Shown: positions 1-12,045, counted from the first letter of the stretch. The stretch: DNA of 64,000 bases from Hyparrhenia diplandra (GCA_015847255.1 JADLZK010012320.1:52396-116395); one strand, 5' to 3'. Translations and numbers: made by a program. Notes: generated from the sequence alone by a model not told the origin.

Positions 1-1850
1 TGAACGGCCCTTCACCATGTGCCAATTGGGGCTGACCAAATAGCTAAAATATTGCACATGGTCACGAAAGGAATTAAACGGTAGAAACAAATGAATGAGT
101 TTTAAAAAGAATTTTTGTGATGCACGATAATCAATCAAGAAATTGTAGAAAATGGTTTATAAATCTAATGAAGCAATACGCACCTCAAGAAGGTGATTTT
201 TCACGTGGCAATACGCGAGGGTAAGAAAGCCGGGAAACCCGAGTACTCCTGTGGCGGACATGACCAGATGCACGCACACATTGGAATCTGTGCATACATA
301 TGTATATAATTTTTCTCACCAGCATATTATATTATACACCATATCTTTATAAAAATGAAACCAATTCAAAACACGATGGATGCGAGAAGACAGATTATTA
401 GACACTTATATTAGTTGATAGCCAGACGTACAAGATAAGCCTCCAGAAAAGAGCTTGGAATATCCATGCGGACTGATGAACTGGCCCAACGTCTCATTTG
501 CGATCAACATCAACGTTTCTTTCATGCTCCTCTAGGTACCTTCAGTTTCCAAATTAAAGATGGTGGTAGCACAATTATTATGCAACATGTGTTAGATGTA
601 TTTGGCACAATTCATAATGCACAAGCAAGAGAGTCCTAATGGTTAGTTTCCATGACATTAATTTGGGTATTTTGTTGATGTGACATTTAAATTAAAATAA
701 GAGATTAGGAAATTGTTTCTTATACAAGAAAATATGTCTCGAGATAAGATGTCCTTCAACAATAGGTATAGCATTTTTCTTTTTGTATAGAGAAAAGAAC
801 ACATAAAAATTGTACAAATAAAGTAATATGTTGTTGCGGTTTTAGTTATATATACTAGATACTTTAGTGGATCTTAATATATGTTGCAACTATGACTTTT
901 GTTAAAAGAAACATAGCCTTCATCAAACTCATTTTGCTGCGGCATATGCAACCATAATCCTCTTTTGGATCATCAATCAGAACCTACGGTTGGGTAGATA
1001 TCACATTTTAAAATTTTAAACAACAAAACGATTCCATACATGCATGTGTGTCAAATTGGGTTGGCAGAGGGAGGATGAAGTTCAGTTAATTAATTAAGAC
1101 TTTTGTTTTCACACAACTTCAGCCCACCAATGGAGCTCTATTTTTTAGGCATCAACTCCATAAACATCTCTATAGGTATAGGTAGATATAGAGCCGTTTT
1201 GAGGTATCGTAAACTGTTTGGCAGACCTTCACATGTGGAATTTTTGAAAAATATGCTCTTACAAAACCTATGCAAGGCTACGAGGTGATGCTAGGTGGAG
1301 TAACTATATTTTGGCTCCTGTTGTCATACCCATTTTGGCTCCATCCTAGCTACACCTCCACGAGCAAGATTTAATTAAGAGGCTTCGTTATTAAAAGCTA
1401 TTTTTGTTTTACTCCACTTGGCACAAAACGGTTCCGATGTACGATGAAAAGCCATGCCAAACGTGGCCTAAATATAAGTGGTGGTTGTAAAATGGATTGC
1501 AATAAAAGTTGTAACTCTGAGAATAGAAAGTGTTTCTACTTTCTACTGATTTTATTTTGGCGTGAAAAATAAAGAGAAATTAAGAAAACACAAAATAAAA
1601 GATGTGTAGGGAATTGGCTATGTGCACTGCCACCTAAAAGAACAATACAATTAAGAAAACACAAACTAAAAAGCACGTTTGGAGGAGTAGGATGTACGCA
1701 CAACACATACCTTATGCGTGGGTATAGAGAATATGTGTGTGTATATACACATACATATTATTGTTACTGAAACTAATTGTTATTTTCTGCGATGAGTTAC
1801 AATAATTACTATATACAAATTTAGAATATTAGGATAGTCTTCTTCTAAGT
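1..1850. other. AT-rich intergenic DNA
   Basis: No gene could be supported here. The stretch is AT-rich with many stop codons in all frames. Its 700-1110 part recurs, diverged, at 2380-2910 (listed separately). The short open frame at 1103-1288 has no recognisable motif and lies across the edge of that repeat. Confidence 0.6.
700..1110 (+). repeat. Local direct repeat, copy 1 (partner 2380-2910)
   Basis: The block has the same order of landmarks as 2380-2910: a TTTCTTATACA start, AATAGGTATAGCATTTT-like text, a TATGTTGCAACTA segment, then GGTAGATATCACATTT followed by AAACAACA, CATGCATGTGTGTCAA and an AATTAATTA tail. Many substitutions and indels separate the copies, so the duplication is not recent. 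It is probably an old transposon or segmental duplicate; no coding signal is visible. Confidence 0.6.
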
Positions 1851-1856
1851 GATTAA

Positions 1857-2169
1857 GGTCCTATTTGACATGGCTCCACTTCACCGAGTGAAGTTGTAGT
1901 TGTAGGCTCCTAAAGCATCTTCATCGGTAGAGTAGGAGCTCCCTAAACCTCCTTAAAACATGCTTATAGAATCTCATCGGGGCCTACCAGGGCGAGGGGA
2001 AAGTAAGGGGAAGCCATTATTTTTCAGATTTATCCAGCCCTACAAACCTTGGTGAGAGCATGCTACAAGGGCGTCCTAGGTTAAAGCGCTTTGTTTTACC
2101 CGTTTGGCTACAAAAAGCGGCTCGAACAACTTCGTGAAATTGGTGAAGTCGCTTGCCAAGCAGGGGGCC
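1857..2169. mobile_element. PIF/Harbinger-like MITE, about 313 bp
   Basis: The ends are imperfect inverted repeats. The left end reads GGTCCTATTTGACATGGCTC and the right end, on the other strand, reads GGCCCCCTGCTTGGCAAGCG; both then continue into ACTTCACC. The element is flanked by TAA on the left and TTA on the right, which suggests a TWA target preference (Tourist/Harbinger). There is no transposase, so it is non-autonomous. The exact family is unknown to me and the ends could be off by a base or two. Confidence 0.5.
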
Positions 2170-2379
2170 TTACTATACTATGTAGACAAAGAGGTAAAGG
2201 ATCCAAAAGAGCATAACTTCCACTAGTATAGACAAGATTTGTACTAGCAATTCAACACCTATTTTTCACGAGTGTTTTTACCAACCCGCCAATGTGAAGG
2301 CGGTAAAAATCGATCTTCAAACATCTCCAAAAGAATGGCCACTATAAATGATTTTTAAATTAAATTGGACGGAGGACAA

Positions 2380-2910
2380 AGAAAATGGTTTCTTATACAC
2401 GAAATACTTGTATATCTACGAGGAATTAAGATATGAAAAGTGGTTATAGATAGGCGATAGAAATGTTCCTTTAATAATAGGCATATCATTTTACATTTGT
2501 ATAGAAACAACACAAAAAGCTGTAGAAAATAATATATTTGCAGTGATTTCATTGGGATATTTTTAGTGGTTATGTTGCAACTACTCCCTCCATCCCAAAT
2601 TATAAATTAAGCTTTGACTTTCTAGGTTCATCCATTTTAGTTATATATCTAGATACAGTAATATGTCAGATACATGCTCGATGAATGAACAGCGATATAT
2701 ATGAGAAAGGTCCTAAAAGCTGTCAAAACATAGACTTCATGGGTCTCATATTGTTTGGCATATTTTTGCAATAATAATCTTTAATGAGTTCATTAATCGT
2801 AAGTTTGGGTAGATATCACATTTAAAAATTTAAACAACATAAAAGATTCTATGCATGCATGTGTGTCAAGTGAGTTGAAAAGGGAGATTGAGATTCAATT
2901 AATTAGCTAA
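2380..2910 (+). repeat. Local direct repeat, copy 2 (partner 700-1110)
   Basis: This is a diverged copy of the 700-1110 block with the same landmark order. It differs from copy 1 most clearly after TATGTTGCAAC, where Stowaway-like sequence begins at 2584. The MITE sequence in this copy probably entered after the duplication. Confidence 0.55.
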
Positions 2911-3106
2911 ATAAGTATGTCTTTTATTCTATATATTTATTTTTATTTACTGTAATTAAGTATTTCCCTTTATTTTGTTACATGATCCCTTTGTGTATAC
3001 TCCTTTTCTTATTACATAGTTTTAGTTTTTAATTTCTATGTTTTAATGAGTATATCTAGTTTACAAAAAGAAGTCAAAAGCCACTTATAATTTGGAATGG
3101 AGGTGG
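2584..3106. mobile_element. Stowaway-type (Mariner) MITE, disrupted
   Basis: The left terminus CTCCCTCCATCCCAAATTAT and the right terminus, complementary to CCACCTCCATTCCAAATTAT, are the standard grass Stowaway inverted repeats. Both are flanked by TA (2582-2583 and 3107-3108), the Mariner target duplication. Stowaways are usually a few hundred bp or less with a nearly perfect hairpin. Here the hairpin is broken by about 350 bp shared with the repeat at 990-1100, so either foreign sequence entered or two partial elements lie side by side. Confidence 0.6.
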
Positions 3107-3444
3107 TACATAGATGTTCATCTACTATAGTTAATCTTCTATAATATATTTGTGATGTTTATAGTACTATACATGTATTGTTGTCGTTGTATTATATTTT
3201 TGTGATGCTCTATATTTGTTTTTGTGGTGCCCCGGTAGTATACATGTGATGTTCTAGATATATTTGTATGACGATATATATATTTTTCTAAATCACAAAA
3301 TTAGGATCTTTATTTTCATTGATTTATCTTAAAAAGAACAAAAACTTTTTGCAATCGGAGTTTAATTTCGAAATTCAATTGAGAGAATACAGCGTTTAAA
3401 AACTTTTCAACGCTTTTGCATATGTATAATGCTACATGTACTTT

Positions 3445-3487
3445 TCTTGCATGCATGTGTACTTTTCACTTGCATGCATGTGTACTT
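3445..3487 (+). repeat. Short tandem repeat, two 21-22 bp units
   Basis: Two adjacent copies of CTTGCATGCATGTGTACTT separated by TTCA are visible. A related CTAGTAGCATG motif also occurs twice just downstream (about 3548 and 3607). No function is inferred. Confidence 0.6.
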
Positions 3488-3599
3488 ATATATATATGGA
3501 GCACGGGCACAGCTAGTCCTAAACAAAAGCGTGCTCTCATCATTTACCTAGTAGCATGCCGCGAGCGCGAGTGAAAATCATGTGTACCGGTGTTCATTA

Positions 3600-4090
3600 T
3601 ATTACCTAGTAGCATGGTTGTTGAACTTGGATATCTCAAGGATCATGCGCCAGAAACTCTAGGCTAAGCGGTTCCTCTTCTGCGCCAATAGGCCGGTTAT
3701 GCCGTTGCGGCTGCCCCACTCAAGTCTTCCTGCTCCGTTCAACGTGCTCACTGAGAAGGACGTATCCGATCTCTCGGTTTCCACCCCGAGCTCTTGGAGC
3801 CATTTCGTCATGTTCGGGCTTGTCACCTGCATGTAGTACGTGCAATCATCGTATATATATATAGCTAGACTAGTTAATGCTGATCTCTGATCCGCATGGC
3901 ATGCAGATCGATACGTGTGGTGTGTGTTTGTTGTTTACCCGGTTGAAGACCAAGAAGCTGAGGTCGAGGTGGAGTACGTGGCCGTCGTCGTTGACGACGT
4001 CCAGCCTACAGAGCATGTCCGCCGAGATGGTCCTCCTTCTCGTACAGGAGTCACCCGCTTGCCGCCGCCGATTCCTCAACTAACAAGGCT
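3600..4090 (-). pseudogene. Fragment of FAD-oxidase/cyclopropane-fatty-acid-synthase gene
   Basis: Read on the minus strand, this contains two exon-like blocks. The first (about 4060-3940) reads LYEKEDHLGGHA, then VVNDDGHVLHLDLSFLVFNR and a GTAAAC donor. The second (about 3826-3615) reads TSPNMTKWLQELGVETERSD, SFSVST, WGSRNGITGLLAQK and FWRMILEISKFNN. This is the amino-terminal Rossmann/amine-oxidase part of the plant family whose carboxyl half is a SAM-dependent cyclopropane-fatty-acyl-phospholipid synthase. The GxGxxG start of the FAD site is not found upstream, the frame breaks several times, and nothing of the rest of the oxidase or the methyltransferase half follows. I infer a truncated duplicate. 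Family assignment rests on remembered homologues. Confidence 0.65.
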
Positions 4091-4185
4091 ACAAAAACAT
4101 TTCTCTAAGGGAAGTAAAGGTTAACATTTTTACTTTGGCATACACTATGTGCCACTGTACATGTAAGTCTGCAACTTTGACATGT

Positions 4186-6329
4186 TCATCTTTGGCACCT
4201 AAATCTGCATATGAACATCCCTAACTCTGTATCTCGCATCATAGCAACGAGCTCTGCAAGCATCTGATAGATGGATGCGGAGTCTGGATGTGACATGTCT
4301 CTTTGCAACAAAGGTGCTGACCTCGTTCTTGACCTCAATCCAGCCCAACCGGCATCCTTCTTCACCCCAATTTCATCCATCCTCCGACGCACCCCTCTCG
4401 GCATCCTGCCATTCTTCGTGTGCATCGCATAGAGGTTTTTTGACATCAGCACGTAGCTCGCAGAAAGTTCTTTCTGGAAAGCTCCATCAGCTTGTTCTGC
4501 TGCTGCGAGCTTCCTGATGTCATGTAAGATTCCTGTGCAGCCTGCACGATGCTAGTAGTGTCTTCCAGATCAAAACATCAGGCTCAAATGGCATATTATT
4601 CTCGATCATGTGTAGCGCTTCATCGGAATCTTGCCATTATTGACCCAGCATGTCAATCATGGATTGCAAAAGTTAGTGAGAGGGAGTCGGTGTGAGACTA
4701 TACCGATCGTCATTAGTCTGAAGAACGCCCCCCTTCCTTTTACCAGACCCTGCATGATTGCACCCTACCAAGACTGCCAGAAATGTTGAATCGTCTGGCT
4801 GCCAACCACTCGAACACATCTCGCTGAATGCCTCCAGTACCGAGTTTGCATCTCCATGCTGTGCGAGACCATGAATCAGTGAGGTTCCAGGACAGACGTC
4901 ATGAAGATTCCATGACATCAAATGCAAGCCTTGCAGATCCAATCTGACCCACACTTGGAATACATGTTAATTAGTGCATTCCCAGTACAAAAATTTTGAA
5001 GTCACACCCCAGTTTTCAGTGCCAGGCAATGAAGCTGCCTTCCTTGATCCAGCAATGCCAGGTCTGCACAAGAGCTCAGACCACTAGAGAAGGCATAGTC
5101 ATCCGCATAAAACCTTCTCTGAATGCATCTGAAGAAGCAGTGCTACGGCCTTCTCACTGAAACCATTCTGGAAGTTTGCAGAAATAGCAGCTGTCCAGCT
5201 AACAATATCGGGATTTTCAATCTTGCCAAGCACAGCTCTCGACTTCGAAAACAAAACCCACTCCTACCATACATAGAGAGTAAAAGCATTTGACACTGGA
5301 TGTCAGTCACTAGGGTTGCGCTTGATGGCTGAGCAGTGAATTTGACGACCAAGATAAACGGACTTACAAGCCCCGAGAGCAATTGAAAATGCAAACTCAT
5401 TTGGTTCGATGCCCCTGAGATCATCTCACTGAACACCCGCAGTGCATCTTCAAACCTTCCATCCCTAATGCACAGCTGCATCATGGAACACCACGACACC
5501 ACGTTCTTGTGGTCAAGATTTTCAAACACCGTCTCCGCCATGTCAAAGTCACCGTGCCTCGAATAGAAGTCGATCAGTGCAGTCGATGCATGACGCTCTG
5601 CGAACCCATTACCCTTGAGCATGTATCCATGTATCGCTCGCCAATCACACGAGGGCAGTCCGCCAACATGGTCGTCGTGGTGTGCTCGTTCGGCTGCAAC
5701 CCCCGCCTCATCATCTGACAGAGCACTCCACCGCCCGTTGAAGCCTCCGTTCCTGCAGAGCGCCGAGACGAGCGAGGTGTGTACCCGACGACGTCCGGCG
5801 TCTCCATCCGGCGAACCTCCTCGGCCACCCGCGGAGAGCCGCACCTCGAGTAGAGCTCGATGAGGCAGCCGCCGATCCATGCGTCGGCGGCGAATCCCGC
5901 CCGCACGGCGAGCGAGTGCACCTGCTCGCCGAGGCCGAGCGCGCCCGTGGCCGCGCGCACGCCGCCAGCGCCGCGTTGTAACGCGAAGTCGTTGGGCGCG
6001 ACGTCGGACTGGAGCATGTCCGCGAACATGGCCGCGGCCGCCTGCCGCCCGTTCCGCGTGCACCCGAGATGGCCGTGGTCCACGCGACGACGTTCTTGTG
6101 AGGCATACGGTCGAACAGGTCCAGCGCGTCCCCACAGCTCCCCGGACTTCATCAGCGCGCGTCCAACCGTTTGCAGTAAAGGGACGACGTCAGCCTGCGG
6201 CGCAGAGAGTGGCGTACGTTGGCCACCGCCGCGCCGCCGCTTTGCGGAGGCGGACGACAATGGCTCGGCGGCGCGGGGGGAGACGAATCGTCGTCGTGGG
6301 TTGCTTTTGTAGTGGACCGGCGCCACCAT
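4186..6329 (-). CDS. Pentatricopeptide repeat protein, PLS class with E-type tail (frame-broken)
   Basis: PPR proteins of this class bind organellar RNA and commonly direct C-to-U editing. The minus-strand start at 6329 opens MVAPVHYKSNPRRRF. Successive PPR units follow in shifting frames: MPHKNVVAWTTAISG (about 6106), NDFALQ, LGLGEQVHSLAVRAGFAADA, LIELYSRCGSPRVAEEV, LIDFYSRHGDFDMAETVFEN, NVVSWCSMMQLCIRDGRFED, then after 4960 LIHGLAQHGDANSVLEAFSE and DDSTFLAVLVGCNHAG. The tail (about 4660-4186) has PFEPDVLIWKTLLASCRLHR, SYVLMS.NLYAMH, RRRMDEIGVKKDAGW and DMSHPDSASIYQMLAELVAM, which is the E/E+ signature; no DYW domain follows. At least ten frame changes interrupt it, so it is either a pseudogene or, more likely, hit by assembly indels. 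It is divergent from NUF2. No target RNA can be named. Confidence 0.8.
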
Positions 6330-6725
6330 TTCACGCGGCGGCGGCAGAGCGTAGAGCGTGGTTGAGGGAGGCCCGAAAGGATAAGCTGGGTGAGGGTCCT
6401 CGTGTTGGGCTGGGCCGCTGGGCCCATTCTATATTCGGCTCCACTGCTCGAGACCAAGAAACCACCAGCCCAACGCGGCTTTCCGTATTTTCATCTCTCT
6501 CCCTCTCGCGTCCAGGACCAGAGTGGAAGCGTACTCTTCGGTGTCGAGCAAGAGAGGGGAATAATTTTCGAATCCACTCGGCGCTCACTCAACGGCATCA
6601 GTGTAAAAGCCGCCGCCTGCCGGAGTGGAAAGGGGAAAACCCTACCCGCCGCCGTAGCATCCTAGCCCCATCCCAACCGATTTCGATTCGATTCGATTCT
6701 GCCGGTGGTGCCCGCAGCGGAGGGG
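6330..6725. promoter_or_regulatory. Shared divergent promoter, PPR gene (-) / NUF2 (+)
   Basis: Only about 396 bp separate the two start codons. The block contains several site II-type elements: TGGGCT and TGGGCC near 6405-6416, a TGGGCCCA palindrome near 6419-6426, and AGCCCAAC near 6467. AAAACCCTA (telo-box-like) lies about 90 bp before the NUF2 ATG. In plants these motifs are typical of genes active in dividing cells and of organelle-function genes. Bidirectional use is inferred from spacing only. Confidence 0.5.
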
Positions 6726-9700
6726 ATGGCGAGCTCCTACTCCTTCGCGGTGTTCCCCCGACGGCGGAGATCCTGGAGTGGCTGCAGACCTACCGCATCT
6801 CGCCCAGCGACAGCCTCCGCGTACAGGACTTGCTCAACCCCTCAGCCCGGCTTCGTCGCCGAGGTGTCCTCGCCCGCTTCCTCGCCGCCTACGTCTGGTA
6901 CGCCCCTCGCCGCCCATGAGCACCACCTGGATCCGGCCTCATCTCATCTTCTGCGTGTTTGCTTGCTTTGGGTTTGCGGGGGACAGCGACGAGGCCGACG
7001 AGCAGCTACAGTTCCGCACGCTGCAGGCGCTCGACAACCCGGACCACCACATGCGCGCCCTACGCTACTCGTGGACCTACAAGAGGGCCAATGCCTTCCC
7101 TCAAGTCCATCCAGTTCCGGGACCTCCAAGTTCCAGGACCTCCTCCGCGCCGAGGGCCCTGTGTCGCCTACATCCTCAGCGCCCTCATCAACTACCTCCC
7201 TTCGGGAGGAGAGGCTCACCGAGCTCCAGCCCATCATCGAAGAGTACGCCGCGCATGAGGAACGCCGCGGGGTTCTCATGGCTAAGATCGCCGAGGTTTT
7301 CCTTCCCATCCTCCTCCCTCCTTTTACAATTGTTTTCTGCCTTCTTTTCTGTCCGGGGAAATACTTAGATTTTCTCTCCCTGCGTGTGTTCCCACATTCC
7401 ACCTTATACAGCTTCGGAAGGCAAAAGAGGACCATCTGCTTAAGGAGCAGGAGGAGGAACCCATGGTCCAGCAGCAAGAGCAGGGAGGTCAATGCCCTCA
7501 AGGAAAGACTTCATGAGTACAACAGAGAGCAGCAGTCCCTGCGCCTTGCAGCAAAAAAAAAAAACATTGGACGAAAAGAAAGAGGAGACGCTCAGGAAGG
7601 TGCGGATTCCTGTCTTGTGGTGCATTTTTCCTTCCTTTTTTGATTACAATGGTACTCAGGCTTTTCCTTGGTATGTTTTTATTCGTATGTTCTGTGTGAT
7701 GGATGCAACACAGAGGTTTACAATGTGGGCTTGTGTTTACATATGTCAACTTTGAACCTCCTGCATATTTTGGCTGCTGTCAATAATCTTGGCACTGCTA
7801 CCATGCTTCCTTAAGCTACAACACTGAGTAAAGCTTTCTTATTTGGTGTATTGCTGATATCTTCTGTCAATAAATTGTTGTCCATGAAAAATAGGAGGTA
7901 TGTATAATCTGGTTTTGCTCAGTTCCTCATGTTATGCTACCCATGAAAAGAGCGGATTTCCCATGCATGTATCAACTATGTTATATTTGAGAATGTTACA
8001 TGGACACTATTGAATTTGGAAGTAGTATGAGCTAACATTGAAATTAGTTGAAAAGTTATATGCTCAAAATTTTGTTCAATGCCAAACTTGGGATAACAAA
8101 TTATTATTTGAAGTCAGTAGTTTTTTTTTTGGTGTATATTATTCCGCTCCAGGCTTCTTCTTATTTGAAGCTAGCACAGGTAGTTTCGATTACATGAGAG
8201 TCTGGATATAGCTTTCATAGGATATTGAGCTGCCCCTTTTGCAGGTTCATTGGTTCAGTCTGTTGGAAACATTTCAACTGGATTTATGGCAAACATATCA
8301 CCTAACCTGCCACTAGTTTTGGTTATACATATGTTGAAAAAAATCTCATTACACTTCAAAGTGGGAGAAACTGGAGTTGCTAGGCTGTGACATGAGACAC
8401 CCCTGTTACTCTGCCTTTTTTTTTTTTGCTTCAAAAAAAGGAGCCAAAAGCTCCATAGATTCCACCTTCTGTTTGTTATAGGTGCTCCAGGACAAATCAA
8501 TTTTCAAAGCACTGGAAGTATGCTTTTACTTGTTAAAGAAAGCTTTTTATTTTTAGCATAATTGGAAGACATTTAGTTATTTAATCAGCTACTGAATGCT
8601 GACATTTTTTTCTTACTAACTAATAATTGGTATTTTTATTACCATTGCTTTGTTTTGTATATATATTTTCCTAAATGTTTGTCTCTAGAGAACCGGTTGT
8701 ATATATTCATAATAACATTAGTACTTTCTGCTTGTATTCATAATATTTTTTTTTTCCTGGCAGATCAACCAGGTTGATTTTTCAGTTGATGAAAGCTATG
8801 CAAGAAAAGCTAAAAAAGCTATCAGCCAAAATTGTTCATTCCCCTGAAAAGTGCTCCAGGTAGACTGTATGTTTGTTTGTTTTAAACTGCTACAGGCATA
8901 AAGTTTATCGAATTGAATGTATGTTAGGCATAAGCTAAAAAGGATGAAAGTCATTCATACAAGCAACTTTCTAGGTTCTAGAATTACTTTTTTTCCATGG
9001 TAGAACAGCAAGCTATAGTTTTCCTAACTGTCTTACTCAATGCAACTAGGACTAGCAAGCATGCTGTCATCATTTCAATTGTCACTCAAAAATATCATTG
9101 CAATTGTCACTGGGTGCTCTAAGATTGCATTCTTTTTTAAAATGGTCCATTTTCCCAGAATCATTTAGTGCTTGCTTCTTTATCTGCTATGATTGTAATT
9201 TTTTTTTTGATGTGCGTACATTGCCAAATTGCTTCAATCAAATTATGAGTTAATGAACTTGGTATTTATATAATCAGCATCTTGTCCTAGCTTCCATAAT
9301 AACTATTGATTTTTATTTTATGTATCAAAAGAGGAACCTGAGGAGAAGAAAGCTGTCCGTGATGAGTTAATGAACTTAGAGAAGATGGTAATTCAGAAAG
9401 TCCAAAGAGAAAACCAATACCTTGAGATGTATACTAAGGTACTCTTTATGATCCTGATGCTGATTGGCTTAAATAATTTTTGCTGCTATAAATTTCTTGT
9501 AGACAATACAGATCATGTGCTCAATAAATAGTGTTTCTTTCTTGTAATCTTGAGTTCCCATTTAGTTCTCCCCACAACCTCAGATCATTCTTTTTCTTAC
9601 TACAGCTGATGGGGCAATTGCTCAAATCATCAAATCACAAGAATCATTTGTCATTTATTCCTGTTTCTTGTGAGGCTTGACCTTTTATATTCCTGTATAC

Positions 9701-10836
9701 TCCATTTATGTAGTTGCATTATAAGCACCTTTATTTTGCAGGTTTCTGAGAAACTAGCAAAGCATCACTCTAAAATTTCTGCTGTAATTGAAAAGGCATG
9801 GATATCGGCAAAATTCCTTCATGCAAGATTTTTTTTCCTTTTGGCTGATTGCACCCCTTTGGGTCAAAATTGGTATAACAAATGACTGTACAAATATGTT
9901 ATTCATGCTAGAGCGCCTGCTGCTAAAGCTTCTGGAGAAGGATGTCAAAGAAAAAAAAGCCGTCAAGTGATATTCTCAAGTCAGTTCTTATATTAAAAAA
10001 AAAAATTATTTTTGCATGAACATTATCAAAGTCGGTTCAATTAGTACTCTGAGAACGAGGCCAAAACTGAAAGGCAAAAAAGAGAAAGAAAGGGATGAAA
10101 AGTTGAGAGAACAATGGGAAGATGACTTCATTGAAATCTGAAGTTGAATCAGAGTACCAGTGCCTTGAGGGAGAAAGAAATAAAAATAAAGGAAAAGGTT
10201 GAAAAGGTGATATACTCTATCCTGATTGTTTGCTGTTGAAATTAGAAACCTATTGAAATTGCACTGCATGAGTTGCCATCCAGTTTGTAAATGTTACCTT
10301 TGAATTTGATTGATACCTTTGAGCCTGGATTAGCAAACCGCGGGCTCTATAAATCCAGAAGGGAAAAACATAGGCTATGCTTCCAGTATTTTCGTTTCTA
10401 AGACCACGTAGAAGCTGTGTCATCTTTTGTGTCTTTATTGTTCATACTTCGTCACAATTTTTGACACTGTTCGTCAATCAGGGTTCTGAATTATGCTCTC
10501 AAGCTGTTTCGGTTGGTTGCTTTTGCAGCCTCGCAAAGAAGAAAACAGACGAAATCTATGGGAGTGTATAAATCAAGTTTGTGAGGTGGTACGTGCTAGC
10601 TAGAAGCCTATTTGAGTTTCCTAAAAGGCTACTATATAGTCCATAAAGAAATATTGGTTTCTTTGAGGTTGTTTTGCTGATAGCACGGCTTTTCTCCAGG
10701 CTACGATTTACTTGGATGGCGTGGATCAATCGTTCGACGGGACTGATGAAGCTGCAGTGACGTTGAACACTGGGGGCCCAGACTGGCGCTTGATGTGGTG
10801 AAGCGACCATCCGGGCAATGGATCGTGGACCATTAG
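6726..10836 (+). CDS. NUF2: Kinetochore protein Nuf2 (multi-exon, several frame breaks)
   Basis: Nuf2 pairs with Ndc80 in the outer-kinetochore NDC80 complex that holds spindle microtubules. Exon 1 (6726-6897) gives MASSYSFAVFP, EILEWLQTYRISPSD and LLNPQPGFVAEV. Exon 2 (6987-7295) gives QALDNPDHHM, SIQFRDL and LTELQPIIEEYAAHEERRGV. These form the Nuf2 calponin-homology-type head. Exon 3 (7412-7599) opens the coiled coil (EVNALKERLHEYNREQQSLR). Later exons include LQDKSIFKALE (about 8482), FQLMKAMQEKLKKLSAKIVH (about 8780), RDELMNLEKMVIQKVQRENQ (about 9360), VSEKLAKHHSKISAVIEK (9742-9796) and ENEAKTERQKR with REQWEDDFIEM (about 10050-10140). Indels interrupt it, for example a run of 12 A at 7553-7564 and an extra G near 7486. 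The 3' end is uncertain; ALDVVKRPSGQWIVDH with TAG at 10834-10836 is the likeliest terminus. Confidence 0.85.
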
Positions 10837-11790
10837 TTACCAGCTTAGTAATAATTGTGCTAGTGTCCTGCTTTAGTGCTGTGTATATTGTGTATATATA
10901 CCTCCACTGGATCGTGTCGTGTTGCATCTCGTTTCATCTGATCGTGTGGTCAGTCAAACGCGTCTGTATGTGCCTTTTTTGCACGTCTCCGAAACATCCC
11001 TACGTTTGGGCCTGCTATGCCTGTTCGCCAAAGTGGTATGGAATCACATCTTGAAGTGGGAGCTTCACATCTTGCAGTGGGGAGCATTTTGATGCATCCC
11101 AAGTCATACCGGCTTGTCACTCGACACATTTCGTTTTGTGGTGGGAGGGATGTATGGGATAACCAAAAGATGACAGGAAACGCTTCAACAGGAATGGTCA
11201 TCGCTACAGGTCGCCTTTAAGGACCAAGGAAGATTATTGCACAAAGGGAGGAGGGCTCATTCTTGGGGTGTGTAAAATACTTTTGTTTTGTTTTTGTTGT
11301 CTTCCCGGCTCCCGGCTTACCTAGGCCTAAACTTAAAACTCATGTACATAAAAACACTCTTTCCTAACTTAATTGGAAAGGCGATTACTCTTTACCATTA
11401 TGTTTCCCCAAAAAGAACTAGTTTGGCGGTGAAAATGGATATGTTAACCTCCTCTGCATTTGTTCTATTCCTAGGAGCAAATGGTCGGAATAATCGCGGA
11501 CCCCGTGGCTGGGAAAGCACTGATGGGGTGTTTGGCTGTGACTACTGGTAGTGTTTAGTTGGTGATATATTTTGGGTTGATTTAATTTCTTTTGTTTGTA
11601 ATTTGGTAATTTTGTCTTTTGTGACTATTTAAGTTCTAAAATATTCGCTCGTACTTCAAATTATGTAATTTGTTTTATTTATCTCCATTTAGTGCCCTAC
11701 GATGTAACATATTTTGATGTGAATAAGACCGTTAAACGTTTGGTTTGGAAGTGGGTCCCATGTTCTTTTTAAAAAAAAGAAAAAAGAAAA
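10837..11790. other. Intergenic, NUF2 to RPL17
   Basis: It holds probable NUF2 3' UTR and then AT-rich DNA. A short tandem duplication (TCACATCTTGAAGTGGGAGC and a near copy) lies at about 11044-11086. No recognisable gene was found. Confidence 0.5.
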
Positions 11791-11797
11791 ACAACAT

Positions 11798-11957
11798 GGC
11801 CCACTCATCACATGAATGACACGCCCACGGCCCACCAGGTGCTTTATTGCCCGCCGGCACAAGCAAAATCTCGTGGCCCAGGTGAAATCGGCCCCGTAGT
11901 CCGGCCTGCTAGCTGCCTGGCCGGCATCAGCTAGGGTTCCTCCCTTCCCGTATAAAG
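11798..11957 (+). promoter_or_regulatory. Ribosomal-protein-type promoter of RPL17: site II, telo-box, TATA
   Basis: GGCCCA site II elements occur at 11798-11803, 11829-11834 and 11875-11880. CTAGGGTT, the reverse of the telo-box AAACCCTAG, is at 11931-11938, and TATAAAG at 11951-11957. About 90 bp of mostly pyrimidine-rich leader separates the TATA box from the ATG at 12046. Site II plus telo-box is the known signature of plant cytosolic ribosomal protein genes, which fits the gene downstream. Confidence 0.7.
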
Positions 11958-12045
11958 CCTTTCCTCGGCGCCGCCACTACGCCTTCTCTTCCTCGTCTCG
12001 GTCGCTCGCTCGCCGCCGCCGCCGCCTTCTTCGCCAGCTGCAGCC

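Noticed and set aside
5879..6919. 346-residue plus-strand open frame
   Set aside because: Arg/Pro/Ala-rich by-product of GC-rich DNA; it crosses antisense PPR sequence, the divergent promoter and NUF2 exon 1.
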